A stretch of 32,369 bases of DNA from Treponema sp. (GCA_031290455.1 JAITNP010000211.1:1-32369); one strand, 5' to 3'. Shown: positions 1 through 9,306, counted from the first letter of the stretch. The notes: generated by a model from the letters alone, not told the origin. Numbers and translations are program-made.

Positions 1-1
1 C

Positions 2-724
2 CGGCTTTCAGTGGAGGGAACCGTATCAGTGGCGGCTCTGGCCCAGGACTTAGGGTTGTCGGAGGTAACCATCCGTTCCGATTTGAAATCCCTTGAGGAC
101 GCGGGGTGGATCAACCGGAAACGGGGCGGGGCCGCGCCCAGTATGCACCGCAATATCCTGGAACGCCAGCGGGAACATCAGGAACAGAAGAACGCCATAG
201 CCCAGGCCGCGGCAGCCCTGGTCCGGGATGGGGATGTGATCATGATTGAAGCGGGAACGACCACCGCCCTGATCGCCAAATACCTCGCCGGGAAACGGGA
301 CATCCATATTGTAACCAATTCCACCCTGGTGTTTTCCCATGGGCGTATGAACCCTAACCTGCAAATCACCATCACCGGCGGCGAATTCCGGCGTCCCACC
401 GAATCCCTGGTAGGTCCCCTTGCCCTGGAAACCATTGGGCGCCTCAATGTACGGCTTGCCTTTGTGGGAACCGACGGCTTCACCCTTGAACGGGGCATGA
501 CCACCCATCTGGTGGAGGGTGCGGAGATTGTCAAGGCCATGAAAGCCCATGCCGAAACCACCGTCCTCGTGGCCGATTCCAGCAAATATGGCAAAATAGG
601 TTTTACCCGGGTACTCGAGCTCTCCCAGATGGACCTCATCCTCACCGACTCAGGGCTTGGGAAGGATGCGGAGGCGGAACTCGCCGGCGCGGGAATTCGG
701 GTACAGCGAGTAATGAGTAGTTAG
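2..724 (+). CDS. DeoR-family transcriptional regulator, 5' end outside window
   Basis: This is a DeoR/GlpR-type repressor. The visible N-terminal part carries the second half of the winged helix (VSVAALAQDLGLSEVTIRSDL, then an EDAGWINRKRGG wing), and the rest is the DeoRC sensor domain, with EAGTTTALIAKYL as the phosphosugar-binding loop typical of the family. The ORF track starts at a GTG at 11, but the frame is open to the window edge (RLSVEGTVSV) and the family normally has about 15 more residues before this point, so the true start lies upstream. It ends 31 bases before the E2 gene on the same strand, so it probably belongs to, or controls, the dehydrogenase operon. Family knowledge suggests a phosphorylated sugar or polyol as effector; the actual ligand is unknown. 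I am confident of the family and not of the target. Confidence 0.9.
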   Translation, partial: RLSVEGTVSVAALAQDLGLSEVTIRSDLKSLEDAGWINRKRGGAAPSMHRNILERQREHQEQKNAIAQAAAALVRDGDVIMIEAGTTTALIAKYLAGKRDIHIVTNSTLVFSHGRMNPNLQITITGGEFRRPTESLVGPLALETIGRLNVRLAFVGTDGFTLERGMTTHLVEGAEIVKAMKAHAETTVLVADSSKYGKIGFTRVLELSQMDLILTDSGLGKDAEAELAGAGIRVQRVMSS

Positions 725-755
725 GAGTGCATTGAATGAATAATGAGGAGCGTGT

Positions 756-2144
756 ATGGCGCATGTATTGATAATGCCCCGGCAGGGTAATACGGTGGAA
801 TCCTGTATCCTGGTGGATTGGAAAGTGAAGGAAGGGGATGCGGTTGCCGCGGATACACCGGTCTGCGTGGTGGAAACCGATAAAGCCACTTTTGAGATTC
901 CTGCTGGTATGGATGGAACGGTCCTGAAACTGCTCTGGGCAGCGGGGGATGATGTTCCGGTACTGGAACCGGTTGCGGTGCTCGGCAATGCCGGAGAGGA
1001 TTGGCAGGCTGTCCTGGAAAAGACGGGTAAGCTCAACGGGGATGTGGGTTCTGGTTCGGCGGCGCCCGGCCCGGCTTCACCAGACACGGCATCCAGACAC
1101 CTGGCCGTATCCCCCCGTGCGCGTCATGTGGCGGAAAAGGCGAGGCTGCCCCTGGAAGGTATGTCCGGTTCCGGCCCCGGGGGGCGCATCATCGAGGGGG
1201 ATGTGCAAGCGGCGCTGCGCGACCGTCCGGCCCTGAGTGCGGCGGCGAGGGCAGCCCTCAACGGAGGAACCCTGCCGGCTGAAGGGGTGGGCTTGGCCGG
1301 CCGTCTTACCGAGGCGGATATAGCTGCTGCCGGGGCCGGCATTGGGGCAAAAACAGGGGGAATAGCTGCGGAGCATCCACCACAGGCACCTCTGCACGGT
1401 GCAGACTGGGGAGAAGGAACTATCACCGAAACGCCGGTTAAGGGTATCAGAAAACTCATCGCCAGCCGTATGCGCCAATCCCTGGCGGAGAGCGCCCAGT
1501 TCACCCTCAATGCCGCTGCTCCGGTACTGCGGCTGCAGGAAATTCGGGAACGTATGAAGACCGGCGATGAAAGTCTGGGACTATCCAGGATCACGGTCAA
1601 CGATCTCATCCTGTTTGCGGTGTCCCGGATCCTGCCCCGTTTCCCCTTTATGAACGCCCATAAAATTGGGGACACCCTCAGAACCTTTGAACGGGTACAC
1701 CTCGGGGTTGCGGTGGATACCCCTCGGGGTCTCATGGTACCGGTCATCAGAAACGCCAACCTCCTGTCCCTGAAGCAGATCTCCGCTGAGGCGAAGCGTC
1801 TGGCAACGGCCTGTCAGACCGGAGGCATAAAACCGGAAGAACTTGCAGGTTCCACCTTTACGGTTACGAACCTGGGCAGCCTTGGGGTTACCGCTTTTAC
1901 CCCGGTGCTCAACGCCCCGGAAGTGGCCATCCTCGGGGTCTGCGGCATAGAACTCAAGCCTGTGGCCCTGCCTCCAGGCGAACAATCCGGGCCAACAGGG
2001 TACCCCGGTGTGAAGTTCGAACCTCATATCGCCTTCAGCCTTACCATAAACCACGAGGTGGTGGATGGAGCGCCGGCAGCGCGGTTCTTAAGCGCAGTGA
2101 GTAAAGCCATAGCGGATATAGACCTGTGGCTAGTGAATAATTAG
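756..2144 (+). CDS. 2-oxo acid dehydrogenase complex E2 (dihydrolipoyl acyltransferase)
   Basis: This is the acyltransferase core of a pyruvate, acetoin or branched-chain 2-oxo acid dehydrogenase complex, moving the acyl group from lipoyl-lysine to CoA. Residues 1-77 form a lipoyl domain with the modified lysine at about 43 (ETDKATFE). Residues about 118-154 are a peripheral-subunit-binding domain (SPRARHVAEKARLPLEG..GPGGRIIEGDV). Residues 160-192 look like a second, degenerate copy of it. Residues about 228-462 are the catalytic domain, with the active-site HxxxDG motif near residue 433 (NHEVVDGAP). The start has a good GAGGAG ribosome site. E3 follows 12 bases downstream and the fused E1 after that. 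The complex is cytoplasmic. The substrate cannot be read from sequence; pyruvate is the default guess. Confidence 0.93.
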   Translation: MAHVLIMPRQGNTVESCILVDWKVKEGDAVAADTPVCVVETDKATFEIPAGMDGTVLKLLWAAGDDVPVLEPVAVLGNAGEDWQAVLEKTGKLNGDVGSGSAAPGPASPDTASRHLAVSPRARHVAEKARLPLEGMSGSGPGGRIIEGDVQAALRDRPALSAAARAALNGGTLPAEGVGLAGRLTEADIAAAGAGIGAKTGGIAAEHPPQAPLHGADWGEGTITETPVKGIRKLIASRMRQSLAESAQFTLNAAAPVLRLQEIRERMKTGDESLGLSRITVNDLILFAVSRILPRFPFMNAHKIGDTLRTFERVHLGVAVDTPRGLMVPVIRNANLLSLKQISAEAKRLATACQTGGIKPEELAGSTFTVTNLGSLGVTAFTPVLNAPEVAILGVCGIELKPVALPPGEQSGPTGYPGVKFEPHIAFSLTINHEVVDGAPAARFLSAVSKAIADIDLWLVNN

Positions 2145-2156
2145 GAGAAAAAGATT

Positions 2157-3578
2157 ATGTATGATACGATAATCATCGGTGGCGGGCCAGGGGGGTACCT
2201 CGCGGCAGAACGGCTGGGACAGCTCAAGAAAAAGGTCTTGTTAATAGAAGAACAACACCTGGGAGGGACCTGTCTCAATGTGGGGTGTATTCCCACTAAG
2301 ACCTTGCTCAACTCGGCGAAGCAGTACGTTCATGCCGGGGAAGCGAAGAAGTTCGGCGTTACGGTCCAGGGGCTGTCCTTCGACTGGACCGGTATTCAAA
2401 AATGGAAAAATGAGGTGGTGGAAAAGCTCCGCTCCGGCGTGGCCGTTCAGATGAAACGCTTTGGCGTGGATGTGGCGGCAGGCCGGGGGGAGCTTATCGC
2501 GGCGCCATCAGGCAACACCCCAGGGAAGGTACGGGTAACGTTGAGCGCCGGCGGGACTGAGGAGCAGAGCGGTTCTACTATCCTGGTGTCAACGGGATCG
2601 GTCCCGGCGCTTCCACCCATACCAGGGGCACAGGATAATCCCCAGGTGGTGGATTCTACGGGGCTGCTCTCCATTGAAACCGTACCCCAACGGCTGGCGG
2701 TCATAGGTGGCGGGGTCATTGGGGTGGAATTCGCCGGGCTTTTTTCCAGTCTGGGCGCAGCGGTTACGGTCATTGAAATGATGGACGAGATTATCCCCTT
2801 CATGGATAAGGAACAGGCTCCCCTGCTCCGCCGGGCCATGAGGAAGGTGAACTTTAAACTAGGCTCAAAGGTTGAAAAGATCGAAGGAGCTACGGTTCAT
2901 TTTACCAACAAGAATGGCGCAGGCGAAAAGGTTGAGGCGGACCTCGTGCTCATGGCCGTGGGACGCCGGCCGGTCCTCAATACCTGGGGAGCTGCGGCGG
3001 TGGGCGTTGATATCGGGCCTAAAGGGGTCAATGTAGATGACCGGATGCGGACCAATATTCCCGGCATCTGGGCTGCCGGGGACGTAACCGGGAAAAGCCT
3101 CCTCGCCCATTCGGCCTACCGTATGGCGGAAGTGGCGGTGGCGGACATCCTCGAAAGCCTGGGGGAGCGCGGGGGAGCGCCAAACCGGATGCGCTACAAC
3201 GCCCTGCCCTGGGCGGTCTACGGCATCACCGAAGCCGCCGGGGTGGGGATCACCGAGCAGGAGGCTGCCGCGAAAAGCATGGCCATTCTCAAGGCATCTC
3301 TCCCCATGCGCATGTCCGGCCGTTTCGTGGCGGAAAACACCTTTGCCGGCCAGGGCTCGGTCAAGGTTATTGCTGATGCGGCTACGAAGCAGATCCTCGG
3401 CATCCACGCGGTAGGGGCCTACGCCTCGGAGTTCATCTGGGGCGGGGCCGCACTCATTGAGCAGGAACTGCGAATCGAAGAGGTGAAGCAGCTCATCTTC
3501 CCCCACCCCACGGTTTGTGAGCTGATCCGAGACGCTCTGTGGGAACTGTGCATAGAACAAGGAGCTAAGGATGCCTAA
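2157..3578 (+). CDS. lpdA: dihydrolipoamide dehydrogenase (E3)
   Basis: This flavoprotein reoxidises the dihydrolipoyl arm of E2 and makes NADH. The FAD-binding GGGPGG is at residues 8-13. The redox-active disulfide is Cys39/Cys44 in [17 protein letters not shown] second dinucleotide-binding motif ([13 protein letters not shown]) lies near residue 184 for NAD, and the FAD-contacting [15 protein letters not shown] segment follows. The C-terminal dimerisation domain has the catalytic His in [15 protein letters not shown]. At 473 residues it has the normal family length, with no N-terminal lipoyl domain. AGGAG precedes the ATG. Its last codons overlap the start of the fused E1 gene by 8 bases, which suggests translational coupling and a stoichiometric role in the same complex. 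Confidence 0.95.
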   Translation: MYDTIIIGGGPGGYLAAERLGQLKKKVLLIEEQHLGGTCLNVGCIPTKTLLNSAKQYVHAGEAKKFGVTVQGLSFDWTGIQKWKNEVVEKLRSGVAVQMKRFGVDVAAGRGELIAAPSGNTPGKVRVTLSAGGTEEQSGSTILVSTGSVPALPPIPGAQDNPQVVDSTGLLSIETVPQRLAVIGGGVIGVEFAGLFSSLGAAVTVIEMMDEIIPFMDKEQAPLLRRAMRKVNFKLGSKVEKIEGATVHFTNKNGAGEKVEADLVLMAVGRRPVLNTWGAAAVGVDIGPKGVNVDDRMRTNIPGIWAAGDVTGKSLLAHSAYRMAEVAVADILESLGERGGAPNRMRYNALPWAVYGITEAAGVGITEQEAAAKSMAILKASLPMRMSGRFVAENTFAGQGSVKVIADAATKQILGIHAVGAYASEFIWGGAALIEQELRIEEVKQLIFPHPTVCELIRDALWELCIEQGAKDA

Positions 3579-6027
3579 AGCATTACTGGTGAATCCAAAA
3601 GAACTGCGGAAGCCGGATACCCTTAAAATCAAGGATATTCCGGTTAATCAATACCAGGGCGATTTCAACAAGGAGCGCGACCGCTACGGAATTGAGCGGC
3701 TCAAGCGGATATGGTATGATATGACCACCATCCGGGAATTCGAGACCATGCTCAACACCTTCAAGATCCAGGGGGCCTGGAACGGTATTGAGTACAACCA
3801 CAAAGGACCGGCCCATCTTTCCCTGGGGCAAGAGGCTTCGGCAGTGGGGGAATGTGTCAACCTCTCCACTGATGATTTCATTTTCGGGAGTCACCGGAGC
3901 CACGGGGAAATCCTGGCCAAATGCTATTCCGCGCTGTGGCAATTGGATGACAAAAAACTTGCAGCCATCATGAAGGAATTCCTGGGAGGGGAGACCTTGG
4001 CCGTGGCGGAAAAGATCCCCTACAACGGGATCAAGGACCTGGCGGAAAATTTCGTCCTTTACGGGACCCTGGCAGAGATCTTCGCCCGTAAAGCCGGGTT
4101 CACCCGCGGGCTCGGGGGATCCATGCACGCCTTCTTTACCCCCTTTGGTTCCATGCCCAACAACGCCATTGTGGGAGGTTCTGCGGATATCGCCACCGGG
4201 TCAGCCCTGTACAAGCGGATCAACCGGAAACCGGGGATCGTCATCGCCAACATCGGGGACGCCTCCATGGGCTGCGGTCCCGTGTGGGAGGCCATGATGA
4301 TGGCCGCTATGGATCAGTACCGTACCCTCTGGCCCCAGGAAGCCGGAGGCGCGCCGCCCATTCTCTTCAACTTCTTCAACAACTTCTACGGCATGGGAGG
4401 CCAGACCGCTGGGGAAACCATGGGCTATGGAATCATGGCGCGAGTCGGCGCCGGGGTTAATCCTGAAAACATGCATGCCGAACGGGTGGACGGCTACAAT
4501 CCCCTGGCAGTTGCCGACGCAATAGCCCGGAAAAAGGAACTCCTCCTCGCGGGCAAAGGACCGGTACTCCTGGATACCCTTACCTACCGGATCTCCGGCC
4601 ACTCCCCCTCAGATGCCTCCAGTTACCGCACCTCCGAAGAAATCAAGCTCTGGCAGGAGGAGGATTCCATTGCGGCCTATGGGACGTACCTCATCGAAAA
4701 CGGGGTAGCCACCAAAGACGAATTGGAGACATTACGGGCAGGGGTGATTGCCAAGCTCCAGGCAGTAGTAAAACTCGCCACCGATGATGCGGTCTCTCCG
4801 CGCCTCGAAGGGGCCTTCATCGAATCGGTGATGTTCTCCCATGGCACAGTCGAGCAGTGTGAAGACCGGGAGCCGGAATTATCCCAGGCCGTGGCGGAAA
4901 ATCCCCGGATAAAGGCCCTGGCGAACAAGGCCCGGTACGGCTTTGACGCTGAGGGAAAACCGGTTTCCAAGAACAAGGTCTTCCAGTACCGGGATGCCCT
5001 CTTCGAGGCCATGGTCCACCGCTTCACTATCGACCCCACCATGGCCGCCTGGGGTGAGGAAAACCGGGACTGGGGCGGCGCCTTTGCAGTGTACCGGGGA
5101 CTCACGGAACTGTTGCCCTATCACCGGCTCTTCAACAGTCCCATCTCCGAGGGGGCCATTGTCGGCGCCGGGGTGGGCTACGCCCTGTCCGGTGGCCGGG
5201 CAGTGGTGGAACTCATGTACTGCGACTTCATGGGCCGGGCTGGGGACGAAATCTTCAACCAGGCCTCCAAATGGCAGGCCATGTCCGCAGGGCTTCTCAA
5301 GATGCCCCTCACCATCCGGGTCTCGGTGGGGACCAAGTACGGCGCCCAGCATAGCCAGGATTGGGCAGCCCTTACCGCCCACATCCCTGGGCTGAAAGCC
5401 TATTTCCCTGCAACCCCCTACGACGCCAAGGGCATGCTCAACCTCGCCCTCCGTTCAACCGACCCGGTGATCTTCTTTGAAAGCCAGCTCCTCTACGACA
5501 TGAGCGAACAGTTTGAAAAGGGAGGCGTCCCCGAAGGGTACTACGAGATCCCTGAAGGGGAGCCGGTCATCCGTAAGCAGGGGAAAGACCTTACCATAGC
5601 GACCCTGGGGGCCACCCTGTACAAGGCAATGGACACGGCGAAAAAACTGGAAGCTGATTATGGCCTTTCTATAGAAGTAATAGACTTGCGTTTTATTAAT
5701 CCGTTGTGTTATAATACGCTTATTGAGTCGGTGAAGAAGACCGGAAAGATAGTCCTTGTGAGCGATGCGGCGGAACGGGGGTCCTTCCTCCATACTGTGG
5801 CCAGTAACATCCAGACCTTCACCTTTGATTACCTGGATGCTCCGGTTACGGTGGTAGGAAGCCGAAACTGGATAACCCCGGCGGCGGAAATGGAACAGTT
5901 CTACTTCCCTCAGGGAGACTGGATCATTGATGCCATCCATGAACGGATCCTGCCCCTGAAAGGGTATCACCCCGTTACGGTGCAGACTACCCTGGATTTG
6001 ATGCGGAGGAACCGGCTGGGAGTATAG
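3571..6027 (+). CDS. fused E1 alpha-beta subunit of a 2-oxo acid dehydrogenase (thiamine-diphosphate dependent)
   Basis: This single 818-residue chain carries both E1 halves that are usually separate genes. Residues about 1-440 are E1 alpha: [26 protein letters not shown], a glycine-rich [10 protein letters not shown], and the thiamine-diphosphate/Mg region [21 protein letters not shown], where the usual GDG reads GDA. Residues about 485-818 are E1 beta: [54 protein letters not shown] and a C-terminal transketolase-C domain ([24 protein letters not shown]). The enzyme decarboxylates a 2-oxo acid and reductively acylates lipoyl-E2. It overlaps E3 by 8 bases and is followed after one base by the SDR gene. 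Fused E1s occur elsewhere, but the E2-E3-E1 order is not the textbook one. Substrate (pyruvate, acetoin or a branched 2-oxo acid) is undetermined. Confidence 0.92.
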   Translation: MPKALLVNPKELRKPDTLKIKDIPVNQYQGDFNKERDRYGIERLKRIWYDMTTIREFETMLNTFKIQGAWNGIEYNHKGPAHLSLGQEASAVGECVNLSTDDFIFGSHRSHGEILAKCYSALWQLDDKKLAAIMKEFLGGETLAVAEKIPYNGIKDLAENFVLYGTLAEIFARKAGFTRGLGGSMHAFFTPFGSMPNNAIVGGSADIATGSALYKRINRKPGIVIANIGDASMGCGPVWEAMMMAAMDQYRTLWPQEAGGAPPILFNFFNNFYGMGGQTAGETMGYGIMARVGAGVNPENMHAERVDGYNPLAVADAIARKKELLLAGKGPVLLDTLTYRISGHSPSDASSYRTSEEIKLWQEEDSIAAYGTYLIENGVATKDELETLRAGVIAKLQAVVKLATDDAVSPRLEGAFIESVMFSHGTVEQCEDREPELSQAVAENPRIKALANKARYGFDAEGKPVSKNKVFQYRDALFEAMVHRFTIDPTMAAWGEENRDWGGAFAVYRGLTELLPYHRLFNSPISEGAIVGAGVGYALSGGRAVVELMYCDFMGRAGDEIFNQASKWQAMSAGLLKMPLTIRVSVGTKYGAQHSQDWAALTAHIPGLKAYFPATPYDAKGMLNLALRSTDPVIFFESQLLYDMSEQFEKGGVPEGYYEIPEGEPVIRKQGKDLTIATLGATLYKAMDTAKKLEADYGLSIEVIDLRFINPLCYNTLIESVKKTGKIVLVSDAAERGSFLHTVASNIQTFTFDYLDAPVTVVGSRNWITPAAEMEQFYFPQGDWIIDAIHERILPLKGYHPVTVQTTLDLMRRNRLGV

Positions 6028-6028
6028 C

Positions 6029-7312
6029 ATGGAATTGATTGATTACGCGGGCATTGCGACTATTATCAGGGGACTCTGGATCAACACCTCAGTATATCCT
6101 TGGGTCGTGATGTATAGCCTCTTGGAACAAGCGGAGGAAATACCCCCGGATGCTTTTATCGTTGATATCGTCGCTGCATTGAGGAATGACCATACGATTG
6201 ATGAAGATATTGCCGCAAAGATATTCAGGGAAGCCTATACCGCTTGGAAATTCGAAATAGCCCCCGGAGGGGTAGAAGCGGCGGTCAAGACTGAAACCAT
6301 GAGGAAACAACCTTCTTGTGTCGTGGTAAAAAATAACGATGAGATCAAGGCCTTTTATTGGATAGACCGAAACCTTGATTCTGTTGGAAAACGAATGAAA
6401 GAAAAAAACGCCTCCCTGTTGGAAGAAAAATTGCCCCATGCGTCCATAATGAATTATGTCCCGGGGGTAAACGCGGCTCATCGCGCCGAGGTGGTCAAGA
6501 ACAAGATAGCCCTGGTAACCGGTGGGGCCCAGGGGTTTGGAAAAGAAATAGTACAGAGCCTTGCCGAGTCAGGGGCGCTGGTTTTTATTGCGGATCTCAA
6601 TAAAGAGGGGGCGGAAAAGCTGGCAAAAACCATCAATACCGCCTATAAGCGGACCGCGGCGATTCCCCTGGAGGTGGATGTTTCCAACGAAGGGTCGGTT
6701 CAGCGCCTGTTTGAATCGGTGGTGGAAACCGCCGGGGGCTTGGATATTTGTATCAGTAACGCCGGGGTAGTCAAGGCCGGCAGCGTTCTGGAACAGAACC
6801 TTGATGATTTTAAGTTCGTTACCGATGTCAATTACACGGGGTTCTTCCTCGTTGCAAAACATGCGGCCTTACTGTTCAGAAGGCAGCACCGTACCGCCCC
6901 TGCCTGGAAGACCGACATCATCCAGATCAATTCCAAGTCGGGCCTTGAGGGGTCAAACAAAAACAGCGCCTATTCCGGGGGGAAATTCGGGAGCTTAGGA
7001 CTGGTCGCCAGTTTTGCCCTGGAACTGGTGGAATACAACATCAAGGTGAACGCCGTGTGTCCCGGCAATTTCTTTGACGGCCCCCTCTGGTCCGACCCGG
7101 AACAGGGCCTTTTCGTCCAGTACCTTAAGACCGGTAAAGTACCCGGCGCCAAGCAGATTGCCGATGTAAAAGCCTATTATGAAGCCAAGATTCCCATGAA
7201 ACGGGGCTGTACTGGCGTTGATGTGATGTGGGCAATTTACTACATCATCGAACAGGCCTATGAAACCGGTCAGGCGGTCCCCGTGACCGGTGGCCAGGTG
7301 ATGTTACACTAA
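6029..7312 (+). CDS. short-chain dehydrogenase (sorbitol-6-phosphate dehydrogenase-like) with unknown N-terminal domain
   Basis: The C-terminal portion from about residue 157 is a classical SDR: TGGAQGFGKE for NAD(P) binding, SNAG in the core, and the catalytic Tyr-x3-Lys in SAYSGGKFG near residues 314-318, with the Ser in INSKSG. The closing VPVTGGQVMLH resembles SrlD, so oxidation of a sorbitol-6-phosphate-like polyol phosphate is a reasonable guess. The first 155 residues (MELIDYAGIATIIRGLW..) are an extra domain I do not recognise; SrlD itself is only about 260 residues. GGGAG in the tail of the E1 gene serves as ribosome site and the gene starts one base after the E1 stop, so it is translated with the complex. 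Acetoin reductase is an alternative in the same superfamily. The family call is firm and the substrate is weak. Confidence 0.82.
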   Translation: MELIDYAGIATIIRGLWINTSVYPWVVMYSLLEQAEEIPPDAFIVDIVAALRNDHTIDEDIAAKIFREAYTAWKFEIAPGGVEAAVKTETMRKQPSCVVVKNNDEIKAFYWIDRNLDSVGKRMKEKNASLLEEKLPHASIMNYVPGVNAAHRAEVVKNKIALVTGGAQGFGKEIVQSLAESGALVFIADLNKEGAEKLAKTINTAYKRTAAIPLEVDVSNEGSVQRLFESVVETAGGLDICISNAGVVKAGSVLEQNLDDFKFVTDVNYTGFFLVAKHAALLFRRQHRTAPAWKTDIIQINSKSGLEGSNKNSAYSGGKFGSLGLVASFALELVEYNIKVNAVCPGNFFDGPLWSDPEQGLFVQYLKTGKVPGAKQIADVKAYYEAKIPMKRGCTGVDVMWAIYYIIEQAYETGQAVPVTGGQVMLH

Positions 7313-7325
7313 GTTCTAGGCAAAC

Positions 7326-8315
7326 ATGGAATCTCAGACGGAAATGCTCTACAACCGTATCCAAAAACGGTTCAGGCACTTGAAAAAATGGGCTAGGCGG
7401 GTGGGGACCGATGCGTTCCGCCTCTATGATCGGGATATCCCGGAGATTCCCCTGGTCCTCGACCTCTATGGGAAGGGGGTTTCAGGGGCTTTGTACGAAC
7501 GGCCCTACGAAAAGGATGAAGCGGAAGAACACCGGTGGCTTCATGACATGGCAGCAGCGATATCCGCCGCGCTGGAAATTCCCCTTGCCCAGGTGTTCCT
7601 GAAACAGCGGAAACGACAGCGGGGTACGGCCCAATACGATAAACTCCGGGACCGGCATTTTACCCAGGATGTCCATGAAGGGGGGCTTGTCTTTCGGGTG
7701 AACCTTTCGGACTACCTTGATACGGGCTTGTTTCTCGATGCCCGCAGGATGCGGGCCTTGGTCCGCGCCGAAGCGACGGGTAAAAAAGTGCTCAACCTCT
7801 TCTGTTATACCGCCGCGTTTTCGGTTCACGCCGCTGCCGGGGGAGCGGCGGAAGTTGATTCGGTGGACCTCTCCAACACTTACCTGGACTGGGCCGCAGT
7901 CAACTTTGGGCTTAATCACTATGGAGCGGTTAAAATAGATCCCGGAGTACGGTACCGGAACACGGCCCTCCCCCCTTTGAGGCTCATCAGCAGGGATGTA
8001 CTGTGCTTTCTGTCAGAAGCGGCACAGGCCCGGCTTTCCTGGGATATCATCATCCTCGATCCCCCTGTTTTTTCCAATTCAAAAAAGATGACTTCCACCC
8101 TGGATGTACGGCGGGATCATCAGGGACTCATCTCCCAATGCCTCAACCTGCTTACCCTCGGTGGGACGCTCTGGTTTCGGATCAATGCCCGGCATTTCCG
8201 CCTTAACCCCGAAGATTTTCCCGGGGTGGACCTCAGGGATATGCAATCCCACACCATGGATGAGGATTTTAAGGGGAAGCGGTTATCCCCCTGCGTGCGT
8301 TTATCCTGCAGGTGA
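7326..8315 (+). CDS. class I SAM-dependent rRNA methyltransferase, RlmK-like
   Basis: The sequence resembles the C-terminal (RlmK) half of the fused RlmKL enzyme, which makes m7G2069 in 23S rRNA. Hallmarks are the start NRIQKRFRHLKKWARRVGTDAFRLYDRDIPEIPLVLDLYG, the SAM-binding segment LNLFCYTAAFSVHAAAGGA with DSVDLSNTYLDWA, and DPPVFSNSKKM, the DPPxF motif of RNA/protein methyltransferases. The C-terminus (MDEDFKGKRLSPCVRLSC) fits the family end. At 329 residues it is a stand-alone RlmK without the THUMP/RlmL half. It starts 13 bases after the SDR stop, with only a weak ribosome site (TAGG), so it may be read through from the metabolic operon without being functionally linked to it. Confidence 0.85.
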   Translation: MESQTEMLYNRIQKRFRHLKKWARRVGTDAFRLYDRDIPEIPLVLDLYGKGVSGALYERPYEKDEAEEHRWLHDMAAAISAALEIPLAQVFLKQRKRQRGTAQYDKLRDRHFTQDVHEGGLVFRVNLSDYLDTGLFLDARRMRALVRAEATGKKVLNLFCYTAAFSVHAAAGGAAEVDSVDLSNTYLDWAAVNFGLNHYGAVKIDPGVRYRNTALPPLRLISRDVLCFLSEAAQARLSWDIIILDPPVFSNSKKMTSTLDVRRDHQGLISQCLNLLTLGGTLWFRINARHFRLNPEDFPGVDLRDMQSHTMDEDFKGKRLSPCVRLSCR

Positions 8316-8351
8316 TTTTTTACTATCATCGGCATTTTGTAAAGATTACTA

Positions 8352-8379
8352 TTGACAAAAAAAATACAATCAATATACT
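8352..8379 (+). promoter_or_regulatory. sigma-70-type promoter for the CsgG-like lipoprotein gene
   Basis: A perfect TTGACA (8352-8357) is followed after 16 bases by TATACT (8374-8379). The predicted transcript start lies about 25 bases upstream of the lipoprotein ATG at 8413, with AAGGAG (8400-8405) between them. This separates the lipoprotein gene from the upstream methyltransferase. The promoter may also feed the amino acid ABC operon, since no terminator is visible before it. Confidence 0.75.
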
Positions 8380-8412
8380 ATCCCGAAGCCGTGATTTATA
8401 AGGAGATTACTA

Positions 8413-9240
8413 ATGCGGAAAATTGGATGGGTATTACTCATTGGTTGTGTACTGGGCGGTGGGTTTATTGGATGTGCGCACACTCCCCCTGCGCCGGTCG
8501 AGAAAATTGGAGTCGGTTTATTCGCGGATGGGGCATCAGAAGAAGCAGAAATCGTCATCACCAGACCATATGATGGATATGGAGGCGATTTACATATTTT
8601 TATTGATGGAGAATTACAAGGGACGCTGGCAGCGAATGAAATCGCAAAATTTATTGTCATCAACGGTCCACACCTCTTAAAAGTAGAGTGGAAGAACAAG
8701 CGGGATGCTGCGTCAGATGAAACGAAACAAGTTACCGCTCACTCTGATAGAAATGTATATCAGGTTAAGCTTAATGAGGTAAAAGGGGGTTATAGGCTTA
8801 CCTTGCTGTCAGAAGGAATAACCGTATTATCCGGAAGCGGAGTAAGAAAAAGCAGTGTGGTTGAAGAAGCGGTACGCAAAACCTATGATCAGTTAGCGGC
8901 GAATATTTCCAAAGGTTCAAAAATCGCGATCTTGAGCATTTCCGCTGGAAACCCCAATGAGGCTGAATTTATCATTGAAGAATTGACAACCTTATTAGTC
9001 GGTTCAAAGCAATATAAGGTGGTAGACAGGAAAAGCCTTGATGCCATCAGAGAAGAACAAAAATTTCAAATGTCCGGGGAAGTTAATGACCAATCAGCAG
9101 TATCCATCGGGGAAATGGTCGGGGCCCAAATTGTAATAACCGGTAGTATTACCGGAGATGGGACCACGAAACGGTTACGATTAAAGGCCTTAGATGTTCA
9201 ATCCTCCGAAATTGTGGCAATGAGTGCGGAAAGGATGTAA
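8413..9240 (+). CDS. lipoprotein with CsgG/LpoB-like C-terminal domain
   Basis: A lipoprotein signal peptide (MRKIGWVLLIGCVLGGGFIGC) ends in a lipobox with Cys21 as the lipidated residue. Residues about 35-130 form a beta-rich region (IFIDGELQGTLAANEIAKFIVINGPHLLKVEW) reminiscent of PEGA-type surface domains. Residues about 150-275 resemble the CsgG/LpoB/FlgO nucleotide-fold family: KIAILSISAGNPNEAEFIIEELTTLLV, YKVVDRKSLDAIREEQKFQMSGEV and IGEMVGAQIVITGSITGDG. Relatives act as secretion channels or penicillin-binding-protein activators in the outer envelope; which role applies here is unknown. The gene has its own strong promoter and AAGGAG ribosome site. Its codons are visibly AT-richer than those of flanking genes, which suggests a different history. 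Family confidence is moderate. Confidence 0.75.
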   Translation: MRKIGWVLLIGCVLGGGFIGCAHTPPAPVEKIGVGLFADGASEEAEIVITRPYDGYGGDLHIFIDGELQGTLAANEIAKFIVINGPHLLKVEWKNKRDAASDETKQVTAHSDRNVYQVKLNEVKGGYRLTLLSEGITVLSGSGVRKSSVVEEAVRKTYDQLAANISKGSKIAILSISAGNPNEAEFIIEELTTLLVGSKQYKVVDRKSLDAIREEQKFQMSGEVNDQSAVSIGEMVGAQIVITGSITGDGTTKRLRLKALDVQSSEIVAMSAERM

Positions 9241-9306
9241 TACCCTTTGCCCCTGGGATTTACACCCTCGAAAAAAAACGGTACGATACAAATGGAGGAA
9301 TTATTC

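Noticed and set aside
1077-1759. Long minus-strand ORFs opposite the E2 gene
   Set aside because: Shadow frames of a clear E2 gene; no domain pattern and low-complexity Ala/Arg/Ser content.
3162-3182. Tandem GGGGGAGCGC repeat in lpdA
   Set aside because: Two copies only, within coding sequence (GERGGAP); no sign of function.
8352-8573. ORF starting at TTG over the lipoprotein promoter
   Set aside because: It starts on the -35 box and overlaps the lipoprotein gene in another frame; no support.
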